NCBI RefSeq assembly: GCF_015240065.1
Contig: NZ_CP060506.1
Location: 434,001-498,000 of the forward strand
Length of the DNA: 64,000 nucleotides
From: Nanchangia anserum
Lineage (GTDB): Bacteria > Actinomycetota > Actinomycetes > Actinomycetales > Actinomycetaceae
Direction of reading: 5' to 3'
Positions 18,962 through 28,501 of this stretch are shown one piece after another. Under the pieces are notes generated by a model. The model was not told the DNA's origin, made no database searches, and saw nothing but the letters and a program-made list of their open reading frames with translations. Every line of letters starts with the position of its first letter. Within the stretch, counting starts at the first letter, position 1. Position numbers and translations under genes: made by a program.

Positions 18962-20701
18962 ATGACCGCACATCACCAGTCCGAGCTCGCCACGATGCGC
19001 GTGGGGGAGCTCAAGGCCCTCGCCGCGTCGTTGGGAATCCGCGGAACATCGCGGATGCGCAAGGGCGAGCTGGCTGCCGTCATCGCCGCCGCCGAGGCCA
19101 CCGGTGCAAAGCCGCGCCCCGCCCGTGCAGCCGCCACCGCGTCGCCCGAGGAAACCCCCAGCCCCGCTGCCGAACGCGCGGCCGCCCATGATCAGTCTGA
19201 GAATCGCGACCAAGCGGAGGAATCGGCCGATGCCCAGAGCGGGCAGCGCCGTCGCCGCAGCCCGCGTCAGGGCGAGGGTGAGCGCGAGAGCGGTGCCGTT
19301 CTCGACGTCAAGGCCGCTTTGGCCGAAGAGCACACTGATGCGCCGGCCGCCTCGTCCGGTGCCCAGTCCCTCGACGAGATCGAGCTTCCCGACGGCGACG
19401 AGCGCGCGGGACGGCGTGAACGTCGTCGCGGCCGCGACGACGCGGGCTCGCGCCGAGGCCGGCGCGGACGTGGGCGCCGCGACCGCAATGAGCGCACCGA
19501 TCGTGGTGAGCGCACCGGCGAGGGCCGCGACCGCGGCGAGCAGCGGTCTGCGCGCGAGGACGACGAGGTACTCGTGCCGATCGGCGGCGTCTTGGACGTC
19601 GAATCGAATCACGCGTTCGTGCGCACCTCCGGCTTCAACCCGGGCCAAAACGACGTCTACGTGACGCTGGGCCAGGTTCGCCGGTGGGGAATGCGCGCCG
19701 GGGATGCCGTTGTCGGCTATGTGCGCCCGCAGGGCGATCAGCCGAATAACCGGCGCCAAAAATACAACGCGCTCGTGCGCGTGGAGTCGATTTCGGGCAT
19801 GAGTGTCGAGGAGGCACGCGAACGTCCCCACTTCAAGGACCTCGTTCCCCTCTACCCGAACGAACAGCTGCGCCTGGAGACGGCTCCGCGTCCGCTCGCC
19901 CCGCGTGTCATCGACATGCTCGCCCCGATTGGCAAGGGCCAGCGCGGCCTCATCGTGTCGCCGCCGAAGGCCGGCAAGACCATCATCCTCCAGCAGATCG
20001 CCCGCGCGATCCACCAGAACAACCCCGAGTGCAAGATCCTCGTTGTTCTCGTCGACGAGCGTCCCGAGGAAGTCACCGACATGACGCGCACGGTCGAGGG
20101 CGAGATCATTGCCTCCACCTTTGACCGTCCCGCTTCTGACCACACCCGCGTCGCCGAACTCGCCATCGAGCGGGCCAAGCGCCTGGTCGAGCTCGGGCAC
20201 GACGTCGTCGTTCTGCTGGACTCGATCACCCGACTCGGTCGGGCCTACAACCTTGCGGCTCCGGCGTCGGGCCGGATCCTCTCGGGTGGTGTCGATGCCT
20301 CCGCGCTCTATCCGCCCAAGCGGTTCTTCGGCGCCGCCCGCAACGTCGAGAACGGCGGCTCGCTGACGATCCTCGCGACCGCGCTCGTCGAGACGGGGTC
20401 GAAGATGGACGAGGTCATCTTCGAGGAGTTCAAGGGCACCGGCAACATGGAACTGCGCCTGTCGCGCCAGCTTGCCGACAAGCGCCTGTTCCCGGCCGTC
20501 GACATGGATGCGTCCTCGACGCGACGCGAGGAACTCCTCTTGACGAAGGAGGAGCTGGCGATCGTGTGGAAGCTGCGGCGGATGCTCAGCGCCCTCGACA
20601 CCCAGCAGGCCGCCGAGTTTGTCCTCTCCAAGCTCAAGGAGACGCAGTCGAATGCGGAGTTCCTCATGATGCTGTCGAAGATGGGGTCAATGCGCGACTA
20701 G
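18962..20701 (+). CDS. rho: Transcription termination factor Rho (actinobacterial, with inserted Arg/Asp-rich region)
   Basis: Hexameric RNA helicase for factor-dependent termination, 579 residues. The N-terminal Rho/SAP-like helix-extended-loop domain (about 10-40, MRVGELKALAASLGIRGTSR) is followed by a long polar insertion (about 45-195) rich in Arg, Asp and Glu with RGRR-type repeats, as in other high-GC Rho proteins. Next come the cold-shock RNA-binding domain (GGVLDVESNHAFVR), Walker A SPPKAGKTIILQ, Walker B VVVLLDSITR and the Q/R-loop region. ATG 18962 follows GAAGGA; the frame is open upstream but has no better start. The 207-base region before it may be a regulatory leader, as rho genes often autoregulate. 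Confidence 0.96.
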   Translation: MTAHHQSELATMRVGELKALAASLGIRGTSRMRKGELAAVIAAAEATGAKPRPARAAATASPEETPSPAAERAAAHDQSENRDQAEESADAQSGQRRRRSPRQGEGERESGAVLDVKAALAEEHTDAPAASSGAQSLDEIELPDGDERAGRRERRRGRDDAGSRRGRRGRGRRDRNERTDRGERTGEGRDRGEQRSAREDDEVLVPIGGVLDVESNHAFVRTSGFNPGQNDVYVTLGQVRRWGMRAGDAVVGYVRPQGDQPNNRRQKYNALVRVESISGMSVEEARERPHFKDLVPLYPNEQLRLETAPRPLAPRVIDMLAPIGKGQRGLIVSPPKAGKTIILQQIARAIHQNNPECKILVVLVDERPEEVTDMTRTVEGEIIASTFDRPASDHTRVAELAIERAKRLVELGHDVVVLLDSITRLGRAYNLAAPASGRILSGGVDASALYPPKRFFGAARNVENGGSLTILATALVETGSKMDEVIFEEFKGTGNMELRLSRQLADKRLFPAVDMDASSTRREELLLTKEELAIVWKLRRMLSALDTQQAAEFVLSKLKETQSNAEFLMMLSKMGSMRD

Positions 20702-20717
20702 CGTGACAACGGGTAGC

Positions 20718-20747
20718 AGCGGGGCGGGCCGATTGGTCCGCCCCGCT
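20718..20747 (+). terminator. Hairpin terminator after rho
   Basis: AGCGGGGCGG pairs perfectly with CCGCCCCGCT across a ten-base loop, 16 bases after the rho stop. No T-run follows, as is common in GC-rich actinobacteria. Confidence 0.6.
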
Positions 20748-20773
20748 CGCGTTCGGCCCGCATGGGGCGCGGC

Positions 20774-20779
20774 TACACT
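20774..20779 (+). promoter_or_regulatory. -10 box upstream of ung
   Basis: TACACT ends seven bases before a GTG (20787) that opens a short reading frame leading into ung. It fits the leaderless pattern of this window. Confidence 0.4.
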
Positions 20780-20786
20780 GGAGGTC

Positions 20787-20813
20787 GTGAATTCGAGACA
20801 GGACGCGTCATGA
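20787..20813 (+). other. Possible leaderless mini-ORF upstream of ung (8 codons)
   Basis: GTG 20787 opens an eight-codon frame (MNSRQDAS) whose TGA overlaps the ung ATG as ATGA. It begins seven bases after a -10 box. It could be a coupling leader peptide. If one base is missing here, it would instead be the true N-terminus of Ung. Confidence 0.3.
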
Positions 20814-21484
20814 GCGAGGGACCGGCACCGCTAGCCGACATCATCGATCCCGGGTGGGCGCGCGCACTGGCGCCGGTCGAGAGCGATATTCGCCGCCTCG
20901 GCGACATGCTCCGCGCCGAGAATGCCGCCGGTCGCGGCTACCTGCCGGCAGGCTCCGACGTGCTCCGGGCCTTCACCTACCCCTTCGACGACGTCAAGGT
21001 CCTCATCGTCGGGCAGGATCCCTATCCCACGCCCGGGCATCCCATGGGCCTGTCGTTTTCCGTCGCTCCAGGAATTGCGCCGCCGCGCTCGCTCGTTAAC
21101 ATCTTCACCGAGCTGGTCTCGGACATCGGCTGCGAGCGGCCGACGAGCGGAGATCTGACGCCGTGGTGCGAGCAGGGCGTCATGCTTCTCAACAGGGTGC
21201 TCACGGTGACGCCGGGCAAGCCGGCGTCGCACCAGGGGCGCGGCTGGGAACGCGTGACCGATCACGCGATCACGGCGCTCGTCCAACGCCAGGCTCCGCT
21301 GGTCGCGATTCTGTGGGGGCGCGCGGCGCAGTCGCTCAAGCCGCTGTTGCCGGGGGTGGCGACGATCGAATCGCCGCATCCGTCGCCGCTGTCGGCTTCG
21401 CGCGGCTTTTTCGGGTCACGACCGTTCAGTCGCGCGAACGAGGCGTTGCGGGAGCAGGGAGCACAACCGATCCGGTGGGGCTAA
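20810..21484 (+). CDS. ung: Uracil-DNA glycosylase, family 1
   Basis: Removes uracil from DNA as the first step of base excision repair; 224 residues. The water-activating motif is [20 protein letters not shown] with catalytic D70. The DNA-intercalation loop reads [17 protein letters not shown] with the catalytic histidine. Family-standard LLNRVLTV and [12 protein letters not shown] segments lie between. ATG 20810 overlaps the stop of the mini-ORF upstream. It converges with the LytR_C gene 46 bases downstream, and no terminator hairpin is seen between them. Confidence 0.96.
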   Translation: MSEGPAPLADIIDPGWARALAPVESDIRRLGDMLRAENAAGRGYLPAGSDVLRAFTYPFDDVKVLIVGQDPYPTPGHPMGLSFSVAPGIAPPRSLVNIFTELVSDIGCERPTSGDLTPWCEQGVMLLNRVLTVTPGKPASHQGRGWERVTDHAITALVQRQAPLVAILWGRAAQSLKPLLPGVATIESPHPSPLSASRGFFGSRPFSRANEALREQGAQPIRWG

Positions 21485-21530
21485 GCCCGCAGACAGGATC
21501 TGGCGCGACTAGCGAGCCAGCGTGGCCGGT

Positions 21531-22073
21531 TTACCTAGCTGAACTGGGCGAGTAGTCGGAGAGGAGGTAGACGGCAACTCCGTCGGGCATCTGGTAGCCC
21601 GCGGGCGTAGCCTCTACCGCCTGAATACCGAGAATCTTGGCCACGGCTTCGGCGGCGGCCTTGTGGTTCTCGGAGCTGTAATACACCGTCGTGTGCGAGA
21701 TTCCGCGCGCCGCCGAATTTGTCGGATTAATGGAGGTAAACCCGTTGTCGGTGAGCTTGCCCGCCGCACTGGCCGCCAGCCCCTGAACGCCGGCGGCATT
21801 GTTGATGGTCACCGGGGTTGCCTTGTTGACCTCGGGCGTCGCGGGGGCCTGGGGCGCCTGGGTCGTCGCCGGTGGTGTCGAGGAGGCGTCGGAGGTGTCG
21901 CCTCCGCCCAGGACGACGGTGACGATGATCCACGCCAACACGGGAGCGGCAATGATGACGACGAGGAACGGCCAGGCGAGTTTGAGCCGGGAGACGGGCT
22001 GTCGGTGGGCACCGGCGGGCTGCGTGCCAGCGGCGCGATCGAACTCGTCCTCTTCATATTCCTTGGTCGTCAC
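21531..22073 (-). CDS. LytR_C-domain membrane protein
   Basis: 180 residues. A charged cytoplasmic head (about 1-30), one transmembrane helix (about 32-55, LAWPFLVVIIAAPVLAWIIV), a Ser/Thr/Pro linker, then an extracytoplasmic LytR_C-type domain (about 90-173, VTINNAAGVQGLAASAAGKL and DGVAVYLLSDYS). LytR_C domains are found C-terminal to LytR-CpsA-Psr ligases or, as here, in stand-alone single-pass proteins of unknown role at the cell envelope. The start is taken at GTG 22073 because it gives a normal N-terminus; the ribosome site is weak and the open frame upstream runs into the CIRCE region. It is divergent from groEL. Confidence 0.8.
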   Translation of the reverse strand: MTTKEYEEDEFDRAAGTQPAGAHRQPVSRLKLAWPFLVVIIAAPVLAWIIVTVVLGGGDTSDASSTPPATTQAPQAPATPEVNKATPVTINNAAGVQGLAASAAGKLTDNGFTSINPTNSAARGISHTTVYYSSENHKAAAEAVAKILGIQAVEATPAGYQMPDGVAVYLLSDYSPSSAR

Positions 22074-22171
22074 GCCTCGTACGCTACCGGCTTTCCCGCG
22101 CGGCGAGGTCTCGACACACCGCGGCGAATATGGCGCGCAGTTTCGCCGAGCGCCGAAGCGAGCGTTCAAAT

Positions 22172-22198
22172 CTTGCACTCGCGCCCCAAGAGTGCCAA
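22172..22198 (+). promoter_or_regulatory. CIRCE operator 1 (degenerate), overlapping groEL promoter
   Basis: CTTGCACTC, nine bases, GAGTGCCAA: two mismatches in the left arm and one in the right against the TTAGCACTC-N9-GAGTGCTAA consensus bound by HrcA. The left arm contains TTGCAC, which with CAAACT 17 bases downstream could form the groEL promoter. Confidence 0.75.
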
Positions 22199-22206
22199 AC
22201 TTCTGG

Positions 22207-22233
22207 TTAGCACTCATTCAGTACGAGTGATAA
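22207..22233 (+). promoter_or_regulatory. CIRCE operator 2 upstream of groEL
   Basis: TTAGCACTC, nine bases, GAGTGATAA: the left arm is a perfect CIRCE half and the right arm differs in one position. It lies just downstream of the putative -10, where bound HrcA repressor would block transcription. Confidence 0.9.
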
Positions 22234-22339
22234 AACCACGGCACTCGATGAGGCCGTCCGAAGAGCGTGACCAGAACGCGATTGGGCCGGTCGTCCGTCG
22301 CGGGCATCGGGCGCCACGACCGCTAACGCGGAGGAATAG

Positions 22340-23971
<1,632 letters not shown>

Positions 23972-23992
23972 GCCGCTCGCGCGCTGACAACA

Positions 23993-24033
23993 GCGGGGGC
24001 CACGGTGCGACACCGTGGCCCCCGCCGCATTTT
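23993..24033 (+). terminator. Rho-independent terminator after groEL
   Basis: GCGGGGGCCACGGTG pairs perfectly with CACCGTGGCCCCCGC around a CGA loop and is followed by CGCATTTT. It is the strongest intrinsic terminator in the window. Confidence 0.9.
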
Positions 24034-24051
24034 GTCTAAGTCGTGGCCGAC

Positions 24052-24342
24052 TCAGCCGGCGAACAGGCCCACGGTTTGTGTCTCCGCGTCTTCGTACGTC
24101 GCCGACGCCTGAGCGAGAGCGGCCGAGATATGATCCAGCGCCGACTCCACCTGCAGTTGGGCGGCGTGCCAGCGACTCGCGCAATCGGCGAAGGCCAGCT
24201 GGCCCTGGCCGCTCCACGACGATTGCAGGGATCCCAGCTGCCCCATCATCGCGGCGACATCGGCGCGAATATGCTCGCCGATCTGGGACATGTGGGCGGC
24301 TGATTGGGACAGCGATGCGGAATCGACGACGTAGTGCGCCAT
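24052..24342 (-). CDS. WXG100-family (ESAT-6-like) protein, orphan
   Basis: 96 residues, the usual size of WXG100 proteins, which form helical hairpins exported by type VII (ESX/Ess) secretion. The central turn carries W-S-G in LQSSWSGQGQLAF, flanked by two helices, and the C-terminal helix contains YEDAE, close to the YxxxD/E export signal. The start is ATG 24342 with TAGGAGAG upstream. No FtsK/EccC-type ATPase or partner WXG100 gene is nearby, so it is either an orphan substrate or uses secretion genes elsewhere. The next gene upstream on the strand is the broken HD-like gene, 132 bases away. Confidence 0.85.
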   Translation of the reverse strand: MAHYVVDSASLSQSAAHMSQIGEHIRADVAAMMGQLGSLQSSWSGQGQLAFADCASRWHAAQLQVESALDHISAALAQASATYEDAETQTVGLFAG

Positions 24343-24474
24343 GAGACTCTCCTAAGACGACAATGTGGTCTCATCAACTCTGCGGGCAGCCGAGAATCGT
24401 GACCCGGACACCGCGCCGATGGGCCGAATAGGTGCGCGTGAGCGTCCTGTGGGGACACCGATTAGCGCGTGGAA

Positions 24475-25435
24475 CTATTCGGCGTCACGCACGCGAGGCT
24501 GTTCAGCCGTGTGAGAGCCGGCGAAATCCGCCAGATCGTCCTCAATCGCCTCGAGTGAGGACACCTCGCGGGCCGGCTCGATCGTCGTCTCGGCGACCGC
24601 GGGAGTTGGCGACTCCTCGATGTCGGGGCTCGGGGGCGCGGCCTCGGGGGTGGTGGCATCGGGATCGACCTTGGGCTTGGCCGTCGACTTTTTGATGACG
24701 ATGGTGCCCGAAGCCGGCCCCGAGGTGACGACGCTGTCGGAGTCGCCGCCGTCATCGCTGTCGCCGATCTCCTGGTTGAGACGAGCCAGCTCGGAGGTGA
24801 GATTTCGACCGGGCCAGCTCCTCGTCCTCCTCGGCCAGCGGCGAGCGGAAGATGGACGCCTCGTCGAGGAGTGCGCGGACCTGGCGACGCCGCCCCAGCA
24901 GGTAGAGGCGGCGTGGCAGGTGGGCATACTGGTCGCACATGCGCTCGCGGTAGTCGCGATAGGCCTGCGGGGCGATGGTCAGCGACGCGAGCAGCGCGTC
25001 GTGGAACACCTGCGCGTCGACGGAGTCGAGGGGGTCGTTGCCCGCAACGGCCTCGATCAGGCCGCTCACCCGGGCTGCCACGTCCGTGGGCACGCCGAGT
25101 AGTGGCAGGCGAGCCTGGGCGAGGCGAGCGCCGGCCAGCAGGTCGCGCCCCGTGTGGACGTAGTCGAGGCTGCGCGGGGTGTAGAAAATGGCACCGTGAT
25201 AAAAGGCGGCCAGCTGGAGCTCCTCGGGCGCATGGGCGCAGCCCGAGAGGTTATCGAGGGCGTCGAGAATGCGGATGAGGAACTTCGTGTTGTGGCACGT
25301 GCGTTCCTCGGTGCTCCACGCATCGAGGAGATCGCGGGCCTCTTCCTTCAATCGCTCGGCGTCGGCTGTGGCTCCGGCGTCGCGAACGGCGTTGATATAG
25401 ACCGAGGTCAGCCACCCAGACGACTCGATCGCCAT
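24475..25435 (-). pseudogene. HD-superfamily metal-dependent phosphohydrolase-like protein, one frameshift
   Basis: The N-terminal 200 residues (from ATG 25435, with AGGAG upstream) resemble the COG4339 group of predicted HD-superfamily hydrolases: TCHNTKFLIRILDALDNL, LAAFYHGAIFYTP and a late RQVRALLDEASIFRS segment. HNxxF and FYHGAIFY stand where the family has HN and FHDxVY, so the metal-binding Asp of the HD pair appears replaced by Gly. After EEDEELAR the frame changes near 24808; removing one base continues as NLTSELARLNQEI and an acidic, Pro/Thr-rich tail of about 100 residues ending RVRDAE. The tail is unusual for the family. The frameshift looks like an indel error because both parts are otherwise clean. 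Function unknown. Confidence 0.6.
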
Positions 25436-25492
25436 GCTTGACTCCTAACGGACGACAGCGGACGATCGCCATCATAGGAGGCCGGCGCGACT

Positions 25493-27205
25493 TTATCGAC
25501 CCTGCTCATCGGGAACTGCTCCCGAGCGGGTGGCTTTGCGCGCGACCTTGCCCAGCCGCTTGGCGCCGTCTTTTGCCCCTCGCTTCGCCGAGCCACGCGC
25601 CTGACGTTTGGCATCGGGGCGATCGGTGCCGCTGTCGGGCGCGGGTGCGTCGAGGCAGCGGGGGAATGCCAGGCGCATCGTCAGGCCTCCGCCCTCGGTT
25701 TCGAGGGCGCGTACCCCGCCCCCGTGGACGTCGGCGACGGTCTTGACGATCGACAGCCCCAGTCCCGTGCCGCCGGTGTCGCGCGAGCGCGAATCGTCGA
25801 TGCGGTAGAAACGTTCAAAGACGCGGAGCCGATCGGCCTCGGGGATACCCGGGCCGTGGTCGCGTACCTCGATGACGACGGCGTCCTCGGCGTCGTGCGT
25901 GCCGACCAGGTAGGGGCTGCGCGGCCACGTGGCGCGCTCGGTCTCGATGTCAGCCAGCGCGACCGTGCCGATTGCCAATTCGACGGGGGAGCCGGTCGGG
26001 GTATAGCGGTCGACGTTGCCGACGAGGTTTGTCACCACCTGCGACAAGAGGTTGCGATCGGCGATGGCATGCAGCTCCTCGCACGCGTCGCCGCCGTCCA
26101 ATCCGATCAGTGAGACGTCGCGCCCGGGATCAAGCGCGGTGAGGTCCATCGCGGCCTCGCGGACGATGGTGACGATGTCGACGCTGGCGAAGCTGATCCT
26201 GCGTCCCTCGTCCAAGCGAGCCAAGCGCAGCAGATCCTCGACCATCCCGCCCATGCGCGTTGCCTCGGATTCGATGCGTGCCATGACCTCGGTGATGCGC
26301 TCGGGAGGCACCCCGCCGAGGCGGTACAGCTCGCCGTATCCGCGCACGGCCGCCAGCGGGGTGCGCAGTTCGTGGGAGGCATCCGAGACGAACTGGCGCA
26401 TCTTTTCTTCCGAACGCTGCCGCTCGAGGAAGGCTCGTTCGATGCGCCCGAGCATGCGGTTGAGCGATCGGGTGAGGGAGCCGACCTCGGTCGTCGCCGG
26501 TTCGCGAGGTGTCACGCGCTCGGACATGTCGCCCTCGACGATGCGCCCGGCCACGCTCTCGATGGCGCGCAGCTCGCGCAGGGACAGGCCCACGAGGTAG
26601 TGCGCGGCAAAGCCTCCCGTGGCGACGAGAATGAACGACGCGATGAACAGATAGATTGCCGTGTTGTTGAGCGTTTCTTGGATGTTCGTCAGCGGCAGCG
26701 CAACGATGACCGTGCCGACCTTGTCGGCAGAGCTGCCCGAGGAGGTAAACATCGGCACGGCCTGGGCGCGCCAGGCTTCACCGTGCATCGTCGAGCGCAC
26801 GGTCGTCGGCAGCGACGTCTGCAATCCGGTGGCCTGGTCGAGCCGTTCGATGTCGGCGGGCGCCGGACGTCCGAGGTCGTCGACGTTGGAGGGCAACCAT
26901 TCGCTGACTCGCTCACCCGACAGGTGGACCCGTACGTAATAGGAGGTCGGGATCGTCGACGCCGATTGTCCCACCGGCGAATTTGCGGCGGTAAGCGCGA
27001 CCTGCTTTGCCGACGCCGCCAGCTGGGCGTCGACCTGGCCGATGAGGTGGGATTGCAAAATCCCGATCACCGTCGTGCCGGCCAGCATGAGGCCCGCCGT
27101 GAGCAGGCCGACGGTGATCGTCGTCAGCCGCGTCGACAGGGGAGTGGCGAACCACCGGCGACGTATCGCCTGCCCGAGTGCCGGCGGATCATACGCAAGC
27201 CCCAC
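25493..27205 (-). CDS. Two-component sensor histidine kinase (HAMP-HisKA-HATPase)
   Basis: 570-residue membrane kinase. TM1 at about 27-50 (LTTITVGLLTAGLMLAGTTV), an extracytoplasmic sensor region (about 51-182), TM2 at about 183-205, HAMP to about 260. The HisKA dimerisation domain carries phospho-acceptor H278 in FVSDASHELRTPLAAVRG. The ATPase domain shows the N-box NLVGNVDRYTP, G1 DHGPGIPEADR, the F-box and G2 GGTGLGLSIVK. A basic tail (RQARGSAKRGAKDG) extends beyond the catalytic core. GTG 27205 lies just after the stop of the response-regulator gene, so the pair forms an operon. The layout matches MprB/TrcS-type actinobacterial sensors; the signal is unknown. Confidence 0.92.
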   Translation of the reverse strand: MGLAYDPPALGQAIRRRWFATPLSTRLTTITVGLLTAGLMLAGTTVIGILQSHLIGQVDAQLAASAKQVALTAANSPVGQSASTIPTSYYVRVHLSGERVSEWLPSNVDDLGRPAPADIERLDQATGLQTSLPTTVRSTMHGEAWRAQAVPMFTSSGSSADKVGTVIVALPLTNIQETLNNTAIYLFIASFILVATGGFAAHYLVGLSLRELRAIESVAGRIVEGDMSERVTPREPATTEVGSLTRSLNRMLGRIERAFLERQRSEEKMRQFVSDASHELRTPLAAVRGYGELYRLGGVPPERITEVMARIESEATRMGGMVEDLLRLARLDEGRRISFASVDIVTIVREAAMDLTALDPGRDVSLIGLDGGDACEELHAIADRNLLSQVVTNLVGNVDRYTPTGSPVELAIGTVALADIETERATWPRSPYLVGTHDAEDAVVIEVRDHGPGIPEADRLRVFERFYRIDDSRSRDTGGTGLGLSIVKTVADVHGGGVRALETEGGGLTMRLAFPRCLDAPAPDSGTDRPDAKRQARGSAKRGAKDGAKRLGKVARKATRSGAVPDEQGR

Positions 27206-27210
27206 GAGCC

Positions 27211-27918
27211 TTACGCGTCTTTCTCACGCAACAGATAGCCGACGCCGCGACGGGTATGGATGATGTCGCCGGACGACCCGGGAACGTCGAGTTTGCGACG
27301 CAGATAGGAGATGTAGGACTCGACGATGGCGGCATCGCCGGTCCAGTCGTATTCCCACACGTGGTCGAGAATCTGCATTTTCGACACCACCCGGCCCTCG
27401 TTGAGCATGAGGTAGCGCAGCAGCTTGAACTCGGTCGGACTCAGCTCGATGAGCTGGTCGGCGCGGCGAACTTCGTAGGCGTCCTCGTTGAGGACGATAT
27501 CGCCGACGCGGATCACCCCATCGTCGCCGTCGACCTGGCGCGTGCGCCGCAAGATCGCGTTGATGCGCGCGACGACCTCTTCGAGTCCGAACGGTTTGGT
27601 GACGTAGTCGTCGCCGCCGACGGTCAAGCCCTGGACCTTATCCGTCATGTCGTCGCGGGCCGTGAGGAAGAGGATCGGCATCTGCATACCCTGAGCGCGC
27701 AGCTTTCGGGTGACCGTGAAGCCGTCGAGGTCCGGCATCATGACGTCGAGGACGATGAGGTCGGGCGCGTGGTTCTTCGCCTCCTGCAAGGCCTGGCGGC
27801 CGTTTTCCGCCGTGACGACCTCGAAGCCGGCGAAGCGCAGGGAGGAGGCGAGGAGGTCGCGGATGTTGGGTTCGTCATCGACAACGAGGAGCCGGGCGGG
27901 CGAGGCGCTGGGAGTCAT
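27211..27918 (-). CDS. OmpR/PhoB-family response regulator
   Basis: 235 residues. Receiver domain with acidic pocket D14/D15, phospho-acceptor D58 in LIVLDVMMPDLDG, and K108 in YVTKPFG. The C-terminal winged helix (about 140-233) includes ELSPTEFKLLRYLMLNEGRVVS and ESYISYLRRKLD, typical of OmpR-type DNA binding. ATG 27918 is chosen because the receiver then starts normally (ARLLVVDDEP); the frame is open further upstream but that stretch is antisense to the PH-domain gene. First gene of a two-gene operon with the sensor kinase, and divergent from the PH-domain genes. Confidence 0.93.
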   Translation of the reverse strand: MTPSASPARLLVVDDEPNIRDLLASSLRFAGFEVVTAENGRQALQEAKNHAPDLIVLDVMMPDLDGFTVTRKLRAQGMQMPILFLTARDDMTDKVQGLTVGGDDYVTKPFGLEEVVARINAILRRTRQVDGDDGVIRVGDIVLNEDAYEVRRADQLIELSPTEFKLLRYLMLNEGRVVSKMQILDHVWEYDWTGDAAIVESYISYLRRKLDVPGSSGDIIHTRRGVGYLLREKDA

Positions 27919-28009
27919 GGCGTCATCATCGCAAACAAAGCTGGACGGTGTCTGGATTGTTGCTGAAGCGACCTGACACGGACGTGACCGCCCTGGTATA
28001 CGTGAAGAC

Positions 28010-28501
28010 ATGGCCGCGACGATGACGACACCGTTGGACCCACGCCCCCTGCGTGCCATCAGCCCGAAACTGGCGACAATCCGATTCATCAGCCGATGCG
28101 TCCCGCCAGGCGTTGTTGCCGTGGCGTGCCTCATCGCCGCGCTCATCTGGCAGCGGTGGTATCTCGTCCTTGCGGCCGCCGTGGCGATCGTCGTCACCGC
28201 GTGGATCGGGTGGCTCGTTCCCCGCCAGGTTCGCGGAATTGGTTACCTCGTCGACGACACCGACCTCGTCGTCGCCAGCGGCATGATGTTCCGGTCGCTG
28301 ACCTCGGTGCCCATGGGGCGGCTGCAATACCTGGAAATCGAACGCGGTCCCCTGGAGAAGCGGTGGGGATTGGCGACGTTGACGCTGCACACCGCCTCTG
28401 CCACGACGAACGCGTCGATTCCCGGGCTCACCAATGACGAGGCGGTCGCGCTGCGCGAGACGCTGTCGCAACGCGGCGGCGCTCACCTTCAGGGGCTGTG
28501 A
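28010..28501 (+). CDS. Bacterial PH-domain membrane protein, YdbS type
   Basis: 163 residues. Two adjacent transmembrane helices (about 32-75, with VVAVACLIAALIW and YLVLAAAVAIVVTAWIGWLV) followed by one bPH2 (DUF304) domain (about 78-160, YLVDDTDLVVASGMMFRSLTSVPMGRLQYL). YdbS-type proteins act with YdbT partners at the membrane; in Bacillus they are linked to resistance to a bacteriocin-like stress. ATG 28010 has TATACG seven bases upstream and no Shine-Dalgarno, so it may be leaderless. The stop overlaps the next gene's GTG start. Confidence 0.82.
   Translation: MAATMTTPLDPRPLRAISPKLATIRFISRCVPPGVVAVACLIAALIWQRWYLVLAAAVAIVVTAWIGWLVPRQVRGIGYLVDDTDLVVASGMMFRSLTSVPMGRLQYLEIERGPLEKRWGLATLTLHTASATTNASIPGLTNDEAVALRETLSQRGGAHLQGL

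Noticed and set aside
18338-20200. 620-codon open frame antisense to thrB and rho
   Set aside because: Shadow of strong third-position GC bias; both sense genes are intact and conserved, and the antisense product has no recognisable motif.
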